64,000 nucleotides of DNA from positions 53,356,343 to 53,420,342 of the forward strand of contig NC_065538.1 of the NCBI RefSeq assembly GCF_932294415.1. Direction: 5' to 3'. Of the stretch, positions 12,980 through 24,989 are shown one piece after another. The stretch's first letter is position 1. The number at the start of each line of letters is the position of its first letter. A program made the translations under genes and the position numbers. The notes under the pieces were generated by a model, which was not told where the DNA came from, ran no database searches, and worked only from the letters and a program-made list of their open reading frames with translations. Origin of the DNA: Quercus robur (taxonomy: Eukaryota > Streptophyta > Magnoliopsida > Fagales > Fagaceae).

Positions 12980-14812
12980 GTTCAAATATATGAAATGGAA
13001 CTCAAACCCAAGTTGTCACAACATCTTTTCTTTTGTTTCTTTTCATATTTCTTCACAAAAAGTTTATTAGGAATGAAAAAAATAAATAAATAGCCAAGAT
13101 ATTTTGTAGATAATTAGACATTCACTCAACTAGAGTTAGCTCAAGCCATCCATTTTATGCAGATTTTACAAAATAGCAACGATATGAGTTTTTTGCATGG
13201 TTACATAAGCTCAATTATCACCATTATTAGAACTAAATCACTCCAATCATCATGCATCATCCCAAGATAAGTCATAGGCTCATGATCCAGCAATCATTCA
13301 GTTACTTTGCATGGTGTACTTTAGCATGCTGATCCATCTATGGAAGTAGATAGAAAAATAAAATAAAATATTGAATTGCAACAATTTATGAGCCCTTGGA
13401 AAATTTTTCTTCACATTGTTCCAACTTCCCACCATAGTTGGAGAAAATGAATATTGTCCTTTATAATTTATATATCAAGATTTCACAATTGATTACCTTT
13501 TTCCCTTGATATCCTCCCTCCCATACAGCCCTTCCACCAAAGAATGCCAAAAATCATAAAAATGAGGAGTAGCACCGAACCTACAGCTCCAACCACAATC
13601 TTGCCATCAACAGGGGGACTAAAATCTACAGAAAAAGAAAAATAGCTAAAAACAGTGATTAAAATTCTGCATTTTGAAATATATGTAGCAAAATACATAA
13701 AATAAAAGGCAAGATTGCAATATATGGTTCCAAGACAAACTAGTGGGGAATGGTTGTGAAAAGAAGATGATAAAATCTTTGGATGTCTTCCATCTAAATG
13801 CACTATAAGCTTGTTTTTAGTCTTTCTTTTTCAATTTTAACTATAGATAAATATGTGGCTCTGCTTCCACCAAATTGCTATGATTACATTGTATGTCAAT
13901 CAAATCCAAGCATGAAAGAAGCTGGACAACAAAAGATTATAAAACCCCAATACATTTACCAGATTCCGCAGAGATAGCTGACACAAGCGGACCATAGATC
14001 CCTCTGTTTGGGGTAGCTGTTGTCCCTTTCCTAGCCCAATGAAACCGAATCATCAGAACTTTATTTGTAACAACAGCTGCAAAATTCTTAATGACTGCTT
14101 TATCAATCCCTTCTGCTTCATTTTCAATATTAAAATCTTTCAATGCTAGTTTTTCCTGTAGCAAATTAATTCAATTAAATCCTCTACTATAACCTATAGA
14201 GAAAAAAATAATGTGACGAATTACCTAGATATACACATCAAATATCTGCCTCCCAACACTGTAAGAAGATATAGTGCTTCTGAATACTATCTCTGCAAAG
14301 TGAAGTTTCACGGTATAATTTCCATTCGCTAGGCAGCGGGCATAATACATGATTGAAAGAGGAGATAGTCGTGCACTTGTGTATAGTTGGGAATTTTCCA
14401 TTGTAAGTATGGATACATTATTTGCTAAATAGTCATTTGGGGTAATTTTAATATCCCAAAAATGACCAGTGTTACTGAATCCCCAATTAGGTTTCATATG
14501 AAAATATTTAGTCAGACCAGCTGTGTCTTCATCCCCATCATATTTTATGTGTCCAACGGTGGTTTCTTTCCCGCCACAATTTATATGCAATGAATACCAA
14601 TTTACATAGAAGCAACACCACATTAATGACAATCAAATACAGGCAAACACAATAGAACAAAAATAAAATTGCCATTGTCTTGTGAATTCATTTATGTAGC
14701 TGTCTTGGGCAAGATGAATTATCTAACCAAGTTCTTTTTTTCATTTAAAAATAAAGTACCAAAAGAGAAGGCCCCAACAAGATAACTGGAGCATATACCT
14801 CATAATTTGATT

Positions 14813-14844
<32 letters not shown>

Positions 14845-15769
14845 AATAATTACCTTGTGAACATGGAGATTTACCCAAGCACTCAAGAAGTTCTCTTAAT
14901 TAGTGCAGTAGATAAATTGTGTCAGTTATCCAAAATCAAAGTGATAAAGGAAAAAAATAAAATAAAACTTTCTCCTTAAAATTTCGTAAGTTTGAAGCTT
15001 ACAAGTTGTCTCTACCAGAAGAACTTTTGAACAAATTTCTGACGCATTAGAAAAAAAAAAAAAACACTTAGTTTTGGAAAACTGGAAAGGTTATAAAGAT
15101 AGCAAGTGTATAACACTCAAGAAGGCAGATACTTACAGATCATCTCGACAAAGTGATGCAGGAGCAGAACTCTCTGAAAAATTATTGTAAGAAATATCTA
15201 TTTTGCTGTAAGTAAAACATAATTATTATAGCTCAACATAAATATGAACAAGTACAAGATGTAATTTTTAAGAGCATTTTGATCAATTTTTTTTATACTA
15301 GAAACAATTTATTATGGACAGAGAATTGTTAAAAGAAATCATTACAAAATTCTAGAAACAACAACATTGAAAACATGGCCTTTTTACAATTTAATTAATT
15401 TACTGTCATTCAATGCCATCGTTCAAGTCTTTCTTCGCTAGTGGTATAATTGAATGCATGAAACATGCAGTCTGAATCAGCATTCTAAGCTATCTTCCAT
15501 ATTGCATTATTCCTAAAACAACACAACTGGTTTGTCAATTTTAATCCAGCGTAAATTCAAGCTCTTTCCTCCGAGCTTCTCTGGCCAGCTCAAAATCAGT
15601 GTCCAAAGTAATGTATATAACATCATGTTAAAACAATTTTAAAAACTATGTTCTCCACACTACGCAAAATTCATCAAGAATTAAGGAGGAAAACCCATAC
15701 TAGGTACTACCCTTGATCCACTCTGGAACACTCCCAGTGAGCAAGTTGCTTGTCAAAAACCTATTTAGC

Positions 15770-15820
15770 AAACGAGACAATATCATTAGTTAAGTACCTA
15801 AAGCATAAAGAGAGAGAGAG

Positions 15821-15859
<39 letters not shown>

Positions 15860-16560
15860 GATGAATCAAAATAAGAATTTATATTAGTAAAAACAAAGAA
15901 TTGTACAATGCGAACACAATAGGCTTAAGGTCAATCTTGTACAATAAGGGCATTCTTCCTTAAAGAGAGATCTTGTTTTCTACCTTCCTATCTTATCAAC
16001 TTTATATGGGTTCTTACCCTAAAATATAGCTGAATGTTCCTCTTATAATTTGAGGAATATGGCTAAGTACAAAGACAAATGTTAAGTCATCATTTCTTTA
16101 TTTTGGACCTTTCCATAGCTGTGATATGGAAAATTGACTAGAGGATAGAGATTGCACCAATGTGGCACTGAGACCTGTGGGTAGGTGACTTTGCCACTGC
16201 TTGGGAAACAAGTCCTGGACATTAAAAGGGACATTAGGAGTACTGTGAATGATACACGTGTCTCTAAGGTAGTCTAACATGCATTCAACCAATAAGGGGT
16301 GTCCCCATAGTTGTTGACCTTAGAAAGTCACTATCTCCTTTTTTGTGAGTACTTGAGTATCATATAAGGTGCATATCTTACTTCCTTCTCAAAGTAGTCA
16401 TACATTTGGCACGGACCAAGAACAGGATCTTTTAGCCAATGCTTCCTCTTACTTTGCTCACAGTCATTCCAAGTGTAGGGTCCAAATCCAACCACATATG
16501 CATTCTCCCATGCCTTAGTGGTGTAATGTTTATTTAGGAAGAGGGAAAAAAAATAAAAAT
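15770..16560. other. Unassigned spacer
   Basis: It starts with a (GA)n(TA)n run (about 15808-15856), which marks where the LRR gene breaks off. A 64-codon minus-strand frame (16292-16098) has no recognisable domain. I see no gene. Confidence 0.5.
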
Positions 16561-16599
16561 TATATAATATATATTTTTTAATTTAAAAATATATTAAAT

Positions 16600-16790
16600 A
16601 TAGGTGGGTCGGGTTAGGTTAGGCAGGTTTGTAAATCTTATGACCCAAACCTAACCTGACTCACTGTTAAAAAAAAAAAAAAAAATCATGACCCAACCCA
16701 ACCCACCATCTCCTACAAATTGACCTATCCCAGTGGGTTGAATCAGGTTAGGTTGGTTTTGGTGGGTTGGAGGGTTCGCTACACACGCCT
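16600..16790. repeat. GGGTTA/GGGTTGG-type degenerate repeat with inverted halves
   Basis: Runs of gggtcgggttaggttagg (from about 16606) are followed past a poly(A) stretch by the complementary cccaacccaaccca (about 16694) and again by tgggttggagggtt. This is a purine/pyrimidine-skewed minisatellite and can fold on itself. It is not the plant telomere repeat TTTAGGG. Confidence 0.6.
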
Positions 16791-17803
16791 ACCCTTAGTA
16801 CCTAAAAAATGACCAAAATGACCTCGAAAACCTTAGAAAGGACCGAAATTCCTTCAAAATCTAAAAAATGACCAAAACTCCTTCAATTCCCTCTAACATT
16901 TAAAAAAAAAAAATACCATTACAACCTACAAAATGATCAAAATACCATTAGAACATATAAAATGACTATAATGCCCCTGAAATCTAAAAATGACTCTCTC
17001 CCTCATTTCTTGTAAATTCACCTCCTCTGACCAACAATTCTTTCCTTTCCCTCTTTTCAGTTTTCACCTCTCTCTCTCTCTGTGATTTTTTTTTTTTCAT
17101 ATTTTATTGTGTTTGTTTTGTAATAAAATATTTAGTTAAAAGTAAAATATTTATAGTCAATCAAATCAATCTAGGCACCACCAGCAAGCTTCAAACACTT
17201 GATGGCTTGCACTTTTCATGTGATTTATCCTTCTAAATACTTGAAAATATTTTATAATAAAATTTTTTATATGTAAAATATTTTACATTTGAAAATATTT
17301 TATATCCAAAGAAAGAATAAAATTTTATATTGAAATTCCCGCGAAGAAAACGTAGGCTGTATTTCAAAATTTTCGCAAGCCATCAATCCCACAAACCCAC
17401 GCAACTCTAAGAATCCCACAAGCCCACGGAGCTCTAAAGTGTTGTCTGTTCCACAGTTTTCTCAGTTCGATAGCAACATATCTTTTTCCCTTTGATGTTA
17501 ATGATAAAAGATACAGTTTCCTCTATCTCTCTCTGCATCTCTCTTTGTTCGCGAAATCTGCCGTCTATCACCTCTAAATTTCGGTACATCCCTTTTTTTC
17601 ATTCCTTTTTCCATCTAGTTTTTATTTTTTATTATATATATTTAAAATTTTCGTTTGGTCCCTTTATTGCTTGATTGGTTTTAATTTTTGGTTCCCTTTT
17701 GGTTTCGCAAGTTTGCTAGGAACACAACCCAGCAGGTTTTAATTCTTCTATTACTCCTTTTGGTCACTAGTAGGTGAGAAAACTATGATGATTGTATATA
17801 CTT
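16791..17803. other. Spacer with a weak ATGACC-type repeat
   Basis: At 16800-16990 phrases like aaaatgaccaaaatgacc recur at irregular spacing (a decayed minisatellite). The rest, with a 60-codon frame at 17492-17674, shows no gene that I recognise. Confidence 0.4.
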
Positions 17804-17819
17804 AAACCATGAAACTTCT

Positions 17820-18955
17820 TTCCTTCTTTTTTTTTTTTTTTTGGGTAAAAAGACGATTTCATAAAACTCAACAAATTACATCTAGATCAGTACATAATCT
17901 GTTAAAGAAAACACCAGCAGAATCATCCTCCAAGGTTTTAGCTAAGTCCACAGGTGGACTTGAAAACAAAATGTATTCTTGCTCTTGGTTAGCTCCTAGT
18001 CTAGCCATCAAATCAGCGTAACGGTTAGCTTAGCGGTAGCAATGCTTCAACTGAACTTGCCTGCAGTCGTCCAAAATGGGAGATATAATCTGATTTACAT
18101 AAGCAGAATTCTTCATGATATCCACAATCACGTTGGCATCTATCTTAACAATGATATTAAATATTCTACACCGCAAAAGACCATCCCTCAGTCCCCACAA
18201 TTCAGCAGCAAAAATATTAGTTGCTCCTATATGCCTAGTGAAACCAGCAACCCAATTCCCATGCTCATCCCTCACTACCCCTCCACAGCCCGCCTTCTCC
18301 ATACACCCAATAATCGAGCCATCAGTGTTCAATTTTTTCCATCCTATGGGCGGCTTCTCCCACTTGATTCTCTTGCTAACTCTTCGGCCTGGGTTGTGTG
18401 GAGATGAGACACAAAACATAAACTCTTCTGCTTGATTGGAAATCTCCCTATACAAGTTCGGATTTGGGCTCTTCCTATTGAAAACAAAAGAATTCCTGCT
18501 CTTCCAAATGCACCACACAGCAAAGTTAAACAAGATTTTCCAAGGTGGCTTCCCTTGAATAAGACTACATCTCACTTTCCCATTGTTATGCAGCCACATA
18601 TGCAGATTACTCCTCCAAAATTCACTATTATTTCCCTTCACACCCAGCTGACTCCATATTTGGTTTACCCTAGGACAATCTCTAAGGGCATGTAATATGG
18701 TTTCCGGCTCTCTTTGGCACACAGGACACCCTTCATCCTCCACAAAACCTCTTCTAACAAGGCAAGTTTTAACCCCTATGCTATTATGAAGGCATCTCCA
18801 AAGGAAAGTCTTAATTCTAGGGAGAGTATCTAACTTCCATATCCAACCAGCATCTATACTTCCCACATCCTCCACATCAACCACCTCCCTAGCAAAGGAA
18901 TAGGCACTCTTGAGGTCAAAACAACCCCTAGCATTACCTCTGCAACCTAACCTGT
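17820..18955 (-). mobile_element. LINE-B: 5'-truncated L1-type LINE with perfect target duplication
   Basis: The insert is bounded by the exact 16-bp repeat aaaccatgaaacttct at 17804-17819 and 18956-18971. Its 3' end has a T-run on this strand (poly(A) tail, about 17824-17840). It contains only the end of ORF2: zf-RVT and RNase H. The perfect repeat and the long open frame make it one of the younger insertions here. Confidence 0.92.
17850..18955 (-). pseudogene. LINE-B ORF2 C-terminus (zf-RVT and RNase H)
   Basis: A single frame runs open to 18030. The zf-RVT zinc ribbon reads WKLDTLPRIKTFLWRCLHN, then CPVCQREPETILHALRDCPR. The RNase H domain reads KKLNTDGSI, then GGVVRDEHGNW and AAELWGLRDGL, with the usual D, E and D residues in place. 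A stop at 18030 (HCYR* where the family has HCYREAN) interrupts the end of RNase H, and the frame then continues with ANRYADLMARLGA. Everything before zf-RVT was lost on insertion. The open frame extends 58 bases upstream of the element to an ATG at 19013 in host DNA, so its first 19 residues are not LINE. Confidence 0.85.
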
Positions 18956-18971
18956 AAACCATGAAACTTCT

Positions 18972-20348
18972 ATGATTATCTATGTTGCAATGTTGGTTGA
19001 TTATGTAAGGCAAATTTAGACAGTAGTCAATTTTTTTCCTAAATTATAAATAAGTAAGTTTGTTCATTTGTAAAAACATAGTGTTGATCTATTGTTTATT
19101 TATTTATTTTGGGTCAGATGTGAGTGAAGATAAAGAATTTTAATTTATACATGGGCTTGTTATGAGTATCACTTGTAGTACATTCTTGGATGTTAGTAGC
19201 TGGTCATAATTTTTATTCTATTTTGAGTCTACCCTGCACTAGATTATTTTTCATGAAAATGATTGATGTGAATTCAATTAAATTTCAAAATGAGAGTAAT
19301 AAGTTGGAACTTAATGGACCTCATCAATCATGTACAACATGTGATGATAAATCCTTACCTTTTTTCCTGCTTTTTTTTTTCTAAGAAAAAAAATTGTTAG
19401 TGACAGTGAAAAAAGAGTCAGGAGATTCTTGAGCACATCAAAACAATATACTTCTTTATTCTCAATTACTAAGGAAATTTGACTTTCAAGAAGTTGGAAA
19501 TTTATTTGGCCTGGGGGTCCATTTGCTTTTCACGTATTCAAGGATTCTATGTATAAGTTATAACGACCCAAGGAAAAGCGCTAGCCACATCTGCGCTATA
19601 CCTCAAAATGACTAGCCACAAAAGGAGATGGACTTGTTGTTGTCAGACACAACAGGTCAATTTCCTTTGACTTAGACTTCAAGAATTACCCTTATCAGCT
19701 TGTGATCACTGCTTCATGTATTATAGTATATATACAACAAAGCTTTAATCTCAACTACTTTGGGTTGGCTAACTCAATCCATATATGCTATTCTGAATGC
19801 TTACTCCATATTTTCCTCAAAACCTTGGCAGTGATGGCTTCTTGCACGGCCTCTACCTATGTCCTTTTGGCTCTCCTCTTGTTTTCCTTCATTTCCTTTT
19901 TCCATTTTCATGACCTCTCTTTTTTACATTAAAAGCTTTCTTTTTGCTATTTGCATTTAAAACTTGATTGACCTTTTCTGGAATTTGTTTATTTATGTAT
20001 TTATTTTCTGTATAATAGCCTAAGCTAGTGACAGTTTCGATCCAATTTTTATTTTCTTTTAATAATTGAATCTCATACATGACATAACAAGAGTAGGTCT
20101 GCTTATTTTGTGCATAGACTATCAACACAGCACAAGTATTTATTCTGCCTGTTTTGCTTTGTGCTGTAAACTTATTCATTTACCTTGAAGCTTTTGTTCC
20201 ACTAGTTTTCTAGCACCTTCTTCTAATCTTTTTTTTTTCTTGAACTAATAACATGTGATACTTATTCTAATGTTACCTTAGGTTACTGCTTTTACATTAA
20301 GAAGCTTACAATTTCAAGGAGATAACATGGTTTTGAATTGATACTCAG
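18972..20348. other. Spacer without recognised gene
   Basis: Short open frames (19190-19384, 19702-19932, 19889-20179 minus) have no domains. Around 19735-19780 the phrase tttaatctcaactactttgg, then gttggctaa, resembles a dispersed plant repeat often written tcccaacta..ggggtcggcta. I only note the likeness. Confidence 0.4.
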
Positions 20349-20573
20349 ATGACTGTGACATGGACAAGTGGATATGGGATCAATGAAGCAGGAGCTTTTG
20401 TTGAGTGGGGTCCAAAAGGAGGCGACCAAGTGCATTCTCCAGCTGGGACACTGACTTTCGATCGTAACAGTATGTGTGGTGTGTAAAATTCTTACGTTTG
20501 AATTTTTTTTATTAAAAACTATCCGGGAATGTTGCCGCTTTAAACATCAGGACTCACCAGCATGCATAAAGGA

Positions 20574-20604
<31 letters not shown>

Positions 20605-21118
20605 TTATCCCTAGAATTGGGACAGATTATGTTCAGAAGGTTGACACATTTGCAAAAGAATTGTATGATGGTTCATTTTTCTTTTCAATATTGTTGAAAT
20701 ATCACCCAAAACCTGTTCTTGAGTTCTCTCCCATTGGTCCATAACTCATCTTATTGCTATATATGAGCAGATGCACCGGCAAGGACATTGGTACCAGTAC
20801 AATCTCCCCATATATATGTGGCCTACAATAGACTTAATTTCTAGATGTGCAAGAAACTGGTGTAAACAATATTATTTTCATTTTCCAGGTACTCCACCGA
20901 TTATGGCATGTTCCACTTCTGCATAGCTGACACTGAACATGACTGGAGGGAAGGAACCGAGCAGTACAAGTTTATTGAGCATTGCTTGGCATCAGTCGAT
21001 AGGCAAAAGCAACCATGGCTAATTTTTCTTGCACATCGAGTACTTGGTTATTCATCTAGTATCAGTTATGCAGTTGAAGGATCATTCGAGGAAAAAATGG
21101 GGAGGGAGAGCCTGCAAA
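20349..21118 (+). pseudogene. Purple acid phosphatase (PAP24/27-type), two-exon fragment
   Basis: Exon 20349-20480 follows an AG acceptor and reads MTVTWTSGYGINEAGAFVEW, then GPKGGDQVHSPAGTLTFDRN and SMCG. This is the end of the N-terminal fibronectin-like domain of the larger plant purple acid phosphatases. Exon 20889-21118 (acceptor ttttccag) reads YSTDYGMFHFCIADTEHDW, then REGTEQYKFIEHCLASVDR and QKQPWLIFLAHRVLGYS. This is part of the metallophosphatase core; the family's next helix ends abruptly at GRESLQ. The exons that carry most metal ligands between the two are missing (only 400 bp separate them), and so is everything after. It is a gene fragment, not a working enzyme. The family dephosphorylates organic phosphate, usually outside the cell or in the vacuole. 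Confidence 0.85.
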
Positions 21119-21227
21119 ACTATCAAAATTGGTGATTTTCTTGGAACTGAAGAAGAAGTACTTGTGGTGAGGACTTTTGCCTCAGAATACAGCAGTCTTA
21201 GAAAGGATGGTTATATCTTGGTCTAAA
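21119..21227 (+). other. Unrecognised open segment fused to the phosphatase fragment
   Basis: Directly after the phosphatase breakpoint the frame 21029-21226 continues as KIGDFLGTEEEVLVVRTFAS, then EYSSLRKDGYILV and a stop. It looks like real coding sequence (no low complexity, ordinary composition), but I do not recognise the protein. It may be another captured exon. Confidence 0.3.
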
Positions 21228-21292
21228 GAATCTCAGTGCAAGGTCAAAAGAAAAAGGCAGTTAATGATCATCTACTAACACTTCCGAAAGGG

Positions 21293-21470
21293 TCACTGAA
21301 TGATCACTGGGTATCAGTGACTTCTGGAAGTGAGGGGTATTGTCTTAAACATATGCGTAGAAATCAGTATGAAGAAAGTCTATTCAGATGTGAAGATGAT
21401 AGGTAAAAGACTTGATAGAAGCCTTCATTAGTTGGAATTTGACACCAGAAGAGCTGCAAAAAAGTAAGTT
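21293..21470 (+). pseudogene. SIN3-like co-repressor, exon fragment
   Basis: The frame [20 protein letters not shown], then [16 protein letters not shown], matches the Sin3 co-repressor domain found just after the third paired amphipathic helix in plant SNL proteins. In those the next residues are FELDMLLE. Here a frame change follows and a remnant reads DLIEAFISWNLTPEELQ. The family scaffolds histone deacetylase complexes in the nucleus. Only about 60 residues of a protein of well over 1,000 are present, so this is a fragment. It lies in the same direction as its phosphatase neighbour. Confidence 0.75.
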
Positions 21471-21989
21471 TTCAGTCTAAAACTTTTGAGCATGCTTTTT
21501 CCATCATGATTTCTTAATCCAAAACTTCATAAAGTTCATATAATCTCTGTTATCGTCGTAACCTTTTTATTTTGTTGTATAGGGAGTGGGTAAGCGTTTT
21601 TTGGTAATAACCGATTTATCTTGTAATCAGCTTCTGTTGCTGGATAAGGAAACCAACTTTCATTGGAATCAACTTTGGTATCTGAATCTCTAGCATTTAT
21701 TAACAACCACAAAAGAAAATGAATTGGGTAGATGTTTGTAAGTGCTTTGTTTGTGTACAACATTAAATTAATGGATTAGTTAAATGTCAAATCCATAGAA
21801 ACGTTCCTTATACCTTGTGTACAAGTTATTCACTTTCTGAGTTTGATGGGGTAACTTAGACCATTTCGCATTTTTCTCAGTGATATGGTGAATGACTGAC
21901 CTGGCTCTGGCTACTCCCGTGGCATGTAGTCTTGTGAGCCAGGAGTGATTGTCAGTGTTACTTATCTTTGTGATATTATGAAATTCCAG

Positions 21990-22946
21990 CTGTTGCAAAG
22001 GCGGTAGGTGGTGTCAGCAAACTGGAGAAGGTTTTAGGCATTTCGCATGCTGGGACTCTGTTTTATACCCTGTCCACTTGGGGACTTGCTCTAGCAGGGT
22101 GAGTTTAATTTTTTTTAAGTATACAGTAAGGATGCTTTGGTGAATGTTATTTTTGATCCTATTCCAACATGCAGATATGGTATTACACTTCATATATGCT
22201 GTAGTTACATAATTTAAAATATTTTACAACAGATGCATCTTATGCATCACATTCATGGAAGATCAAAACACAAGACTAGTATTGGCAAGCAAAAAAAAAA
22301 TATATGCTAAAATCATCTGTCCTTCCCTCTTCCCCAATAACCTCACCAACCCAACTTCCTAAGTACCTATAGGTATGCAATCAGTTTCTTGCAAGACCTT
22401 TTCGTATAGCTGTACAATCCATCAACCAATTGAGCAAGAGATCACTTTCATCTTTTGTTACATGTTTGAATGCATTACAATGTGTAGACAGTAATTATGA
22501 TTTTTATGGCATCTTTACATTTAATCATTTAAATTTTAATGAATAGACCCTTTTAAAGCCAATGAGCTATAGCTCAACTGGCACTTCATCCTCCTATACT
22601 GGGTGCGTGTATAACTTGGGAACTTGCATGATCTGAACTCCAAGTTGTGGTTAGGAGGCAAAGTTTATTATTAGTACCGCAGGTTAAATATCTGTATTTA
22701 TAGGAATGGTGTTTGATAAGTTGCCAGGTTTTGTGTATGTGTCCTACTAACAATAGCTTTCAGCTGTGTTCTAATAGAATTCTTAACCTTTGACTCAGCA
22801 AAAAGGACTTGAGTATGTGTTGTCTTTGTGACATCTCTTCATTGACAAGGGATTTGTGTTGCAGGTTATATAGGACTCGTGATGTGTTCAAACTTGCTGC
22901 ACTGGGCATTCACACAACCAGCAAAGTGGTTATGAGGGCTCTCTAA
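21990..22946 (+). pseudogene. Two-exon fragment of an unrecognised small conserved-looking protein
   Basis: Exon 21990-22098 (acceptor ttccag, donor GTGAGT) and exon 22865-22946 (acceptor ttgcag) join in phase to read AVAKAVGGVSKLEKVLGISH, then AGTLFYTLSTWGLALAGLYR and TRDVFKLAALGIHTTSKVVM, RAL and a stop at 22944. There is no internal stop, and the middle could form one membrane-associated helix. I do not know the family. No start exon is seen upstream, since the SIN3-like piece lies there, so it is either the 3' end of a lost gene or a captured fragment. The open splice-consistent structure is the best-preserved part of this mosaic. Confidence 0.5.
22556..22700 (+). mobile_element. tRNA-derived SINE-like sequence
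   Basis: The phrase tagctcaactggcacttcat (about 22569) resembles a pol III A box in a tRNA-type SINE head, and gatctgaactccaa (about 22630) could be a decayed B box. It lies in the intron of the fragment above. No clear tail or target repeat. Confidence 0.35.
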
Positions 22947-23160
22947 ATATGGCTATTCCATAGCTGTGAACCATATGATTGCAATTGGACATATTAATGC
23001 TGGCCTCTTTGCGTGTGTACAGAAAAATCAACTTTATGATTCAACACTTCCTGTCAACTGTGGTTATTTTGTTTGTACATAATTGTGAATAGCATTTGCC
23101 TTTGAAACCGGTGTACTCCTTCGATGACTTGCTGTTTCAATTGATCTCTAGCCCAACACC

Positions 23161-23180
23161 ACCCCCCCCCCCCCCCCTCC
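23161..23180. repeat. Poly(C) run
   Basis: About 17 consecutive C, broken by one T near the end. Slippage-prone and a likely place for sequencing error. Confidence 0.9.
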
Positions 23181-24883
23181 CCACAAAAAAACAAATGCCA
23201 TCAAGGTATTGGCATCCATAAAGATTCATTATGTCTGTTATTTATTTCTTTCTAGCAACACATTGCAACGTGCCAAGAGTTATTCTAACTAGTCGCGGAC
23301 CCGTGCGTTGTGCGTGATAATTTTTTTTATGATAATGATATATATATTGCAGGATTCATGGTGATTGGAGGTTTTGGTCTTTGAATTAATTTTGTATTAT
23401 TAAAGATTAGTATTCGGAATAGAATGAGGAAATTTTATTGTTGATTTTATTTTTGAAACATAATTTCTACCATACTCGGTTGGCTAATTTGCATATTTCC
23501 AAGTCAATTGAGAGCACATTTTGCATGTTACATGTAATTCTTCGTTTTAAGGGTAAGGGCATTCACGATCCCAATGACCCACTCCATTTTTCTTGCATGC
23601 TTGGTTATTTGGGATGCAAAATGTGTTTGTTCCAAAAGTTGTATGTTGAAGGATTTGTTGATAGTTTTGCAACAATAGTTTTCCATCTGGTTGGTTTAGA
23701 ATTGATAACAGTAATTGTATTCCCTCATCATTTGATTCGCATAACAGTGCAATTGCCAATCCGTATTTTGCATTTGTGTCTCCTTCTATGTTGGCTTGAA
23801 AAAAGATTTCTTTTTCTGCTTTAGTTTGATCTTATACAAAATATTTGTGAGCTCCAACCCAAAATAGTGCTTGCTTGTTTCCAACCCTAAAGCATTGATG
23901 AATGAGTTTTCCTTCCTCCTTTCGAAGGAATAAAGAATTTCGGAGCGTCTAGTTAGATTGATGTCATGAAGAACCTTTTTTTTTTTTTGGTTAGCCAATT
24001 GAATAGCTTGCAGCTGTTTTCTGAAAACATAAACACATTAAGAAACTGATGTGCTTAAAAAAAAAATCAACTGGTGACAACATTTCAATTATCATATACT
24101 AAGGATGACACATGAACATTGTTGTCATCACAATTGCAATATTGGATCTATGAAGTCAATTTTTTTTTAAAAAATATATATATAACAATGACTCTAAAAC
24201 TGTGCATGACTTCATTGTATAAAGTTAATAAAAAGAGAAAATATAAGACTACAATATTTTGTGCCACAATTTTGTTGTAGATTGTGATTAGTAGAGAAAA
24301 AGTGGAAAGTTGATGTTGCCTTAAAATTTTGGCTATTGTCTTTCCACATTGGATAATATTTTGACCAATAATTCTGTAGGTAATTCATGTTACATGCTCA
24401 TTTTTGTGATTGTGTAAAGAGTATTTTTGATATTTTTGGTTTGTATTTTTGAAGTTGTTTAGGATTGTAATTTATAGTATTTTTCTAGCTTTATGATGAG
24501 TGAACTGTTTTAATTATTTTATTCATAATTTTCGTCGTTTGGATATAAATATGTAAATTAAAGCATAAGAATACGTAAATGCAAAGTTAAACATAAATTT
24601 ATAACCATCCATGATAAATATATATAGACAATTTTTGTTTTTTTTGATTGTTGCATAAATTATTATTTAATTGTCTAGTTATAAATATCTAAATTAAGTA
24701 GATGAACTTTTTCAAAAAAAAAAAAAAGAATTTAATAGATGAATATGTAAAATCCTATCACACGTTATTCTTACAACCAAAGAAGGTGCCATTTCACTCA
24801 TTTGTTTACTGCATGACTGATGATCTTGGTATGTGGCATAAGAGATCCTTCCTTCCCCTTTTAATTTATATTTGAGATGGTAG

Positions 24884-24916
<33 letters not shown>

Positions 24917-24989
24917 TGCCTAATGTTTTGTCTAATAATAAAGAGTCCTCATAGGAACACAAAAAGTCTCAATAATTTCACAACATTAT

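Noticed and set aside
15137-15760. Functional LRR ectodomain for receptor-kinase pseudogene 1
   Set aside because: Only the last LRR and a linker exon are present; the sequence beyond 15.8 kb is microsatellite and unassigned spacer.
16600-16790. Interstitial telomeric repeat
   Set aside because: The motif is GGGTTA/GGGTTGG with irregular spacing, not the plant telomere unit TTTAGGG.
23547-23759. Minus-strand frame (MAIALLCESNDEGIQLLL..) as a protein gene
   Set aside because: Short, no recognised motif, overlapped by a longer frame on the other strand, and inside the presumed Helitron.
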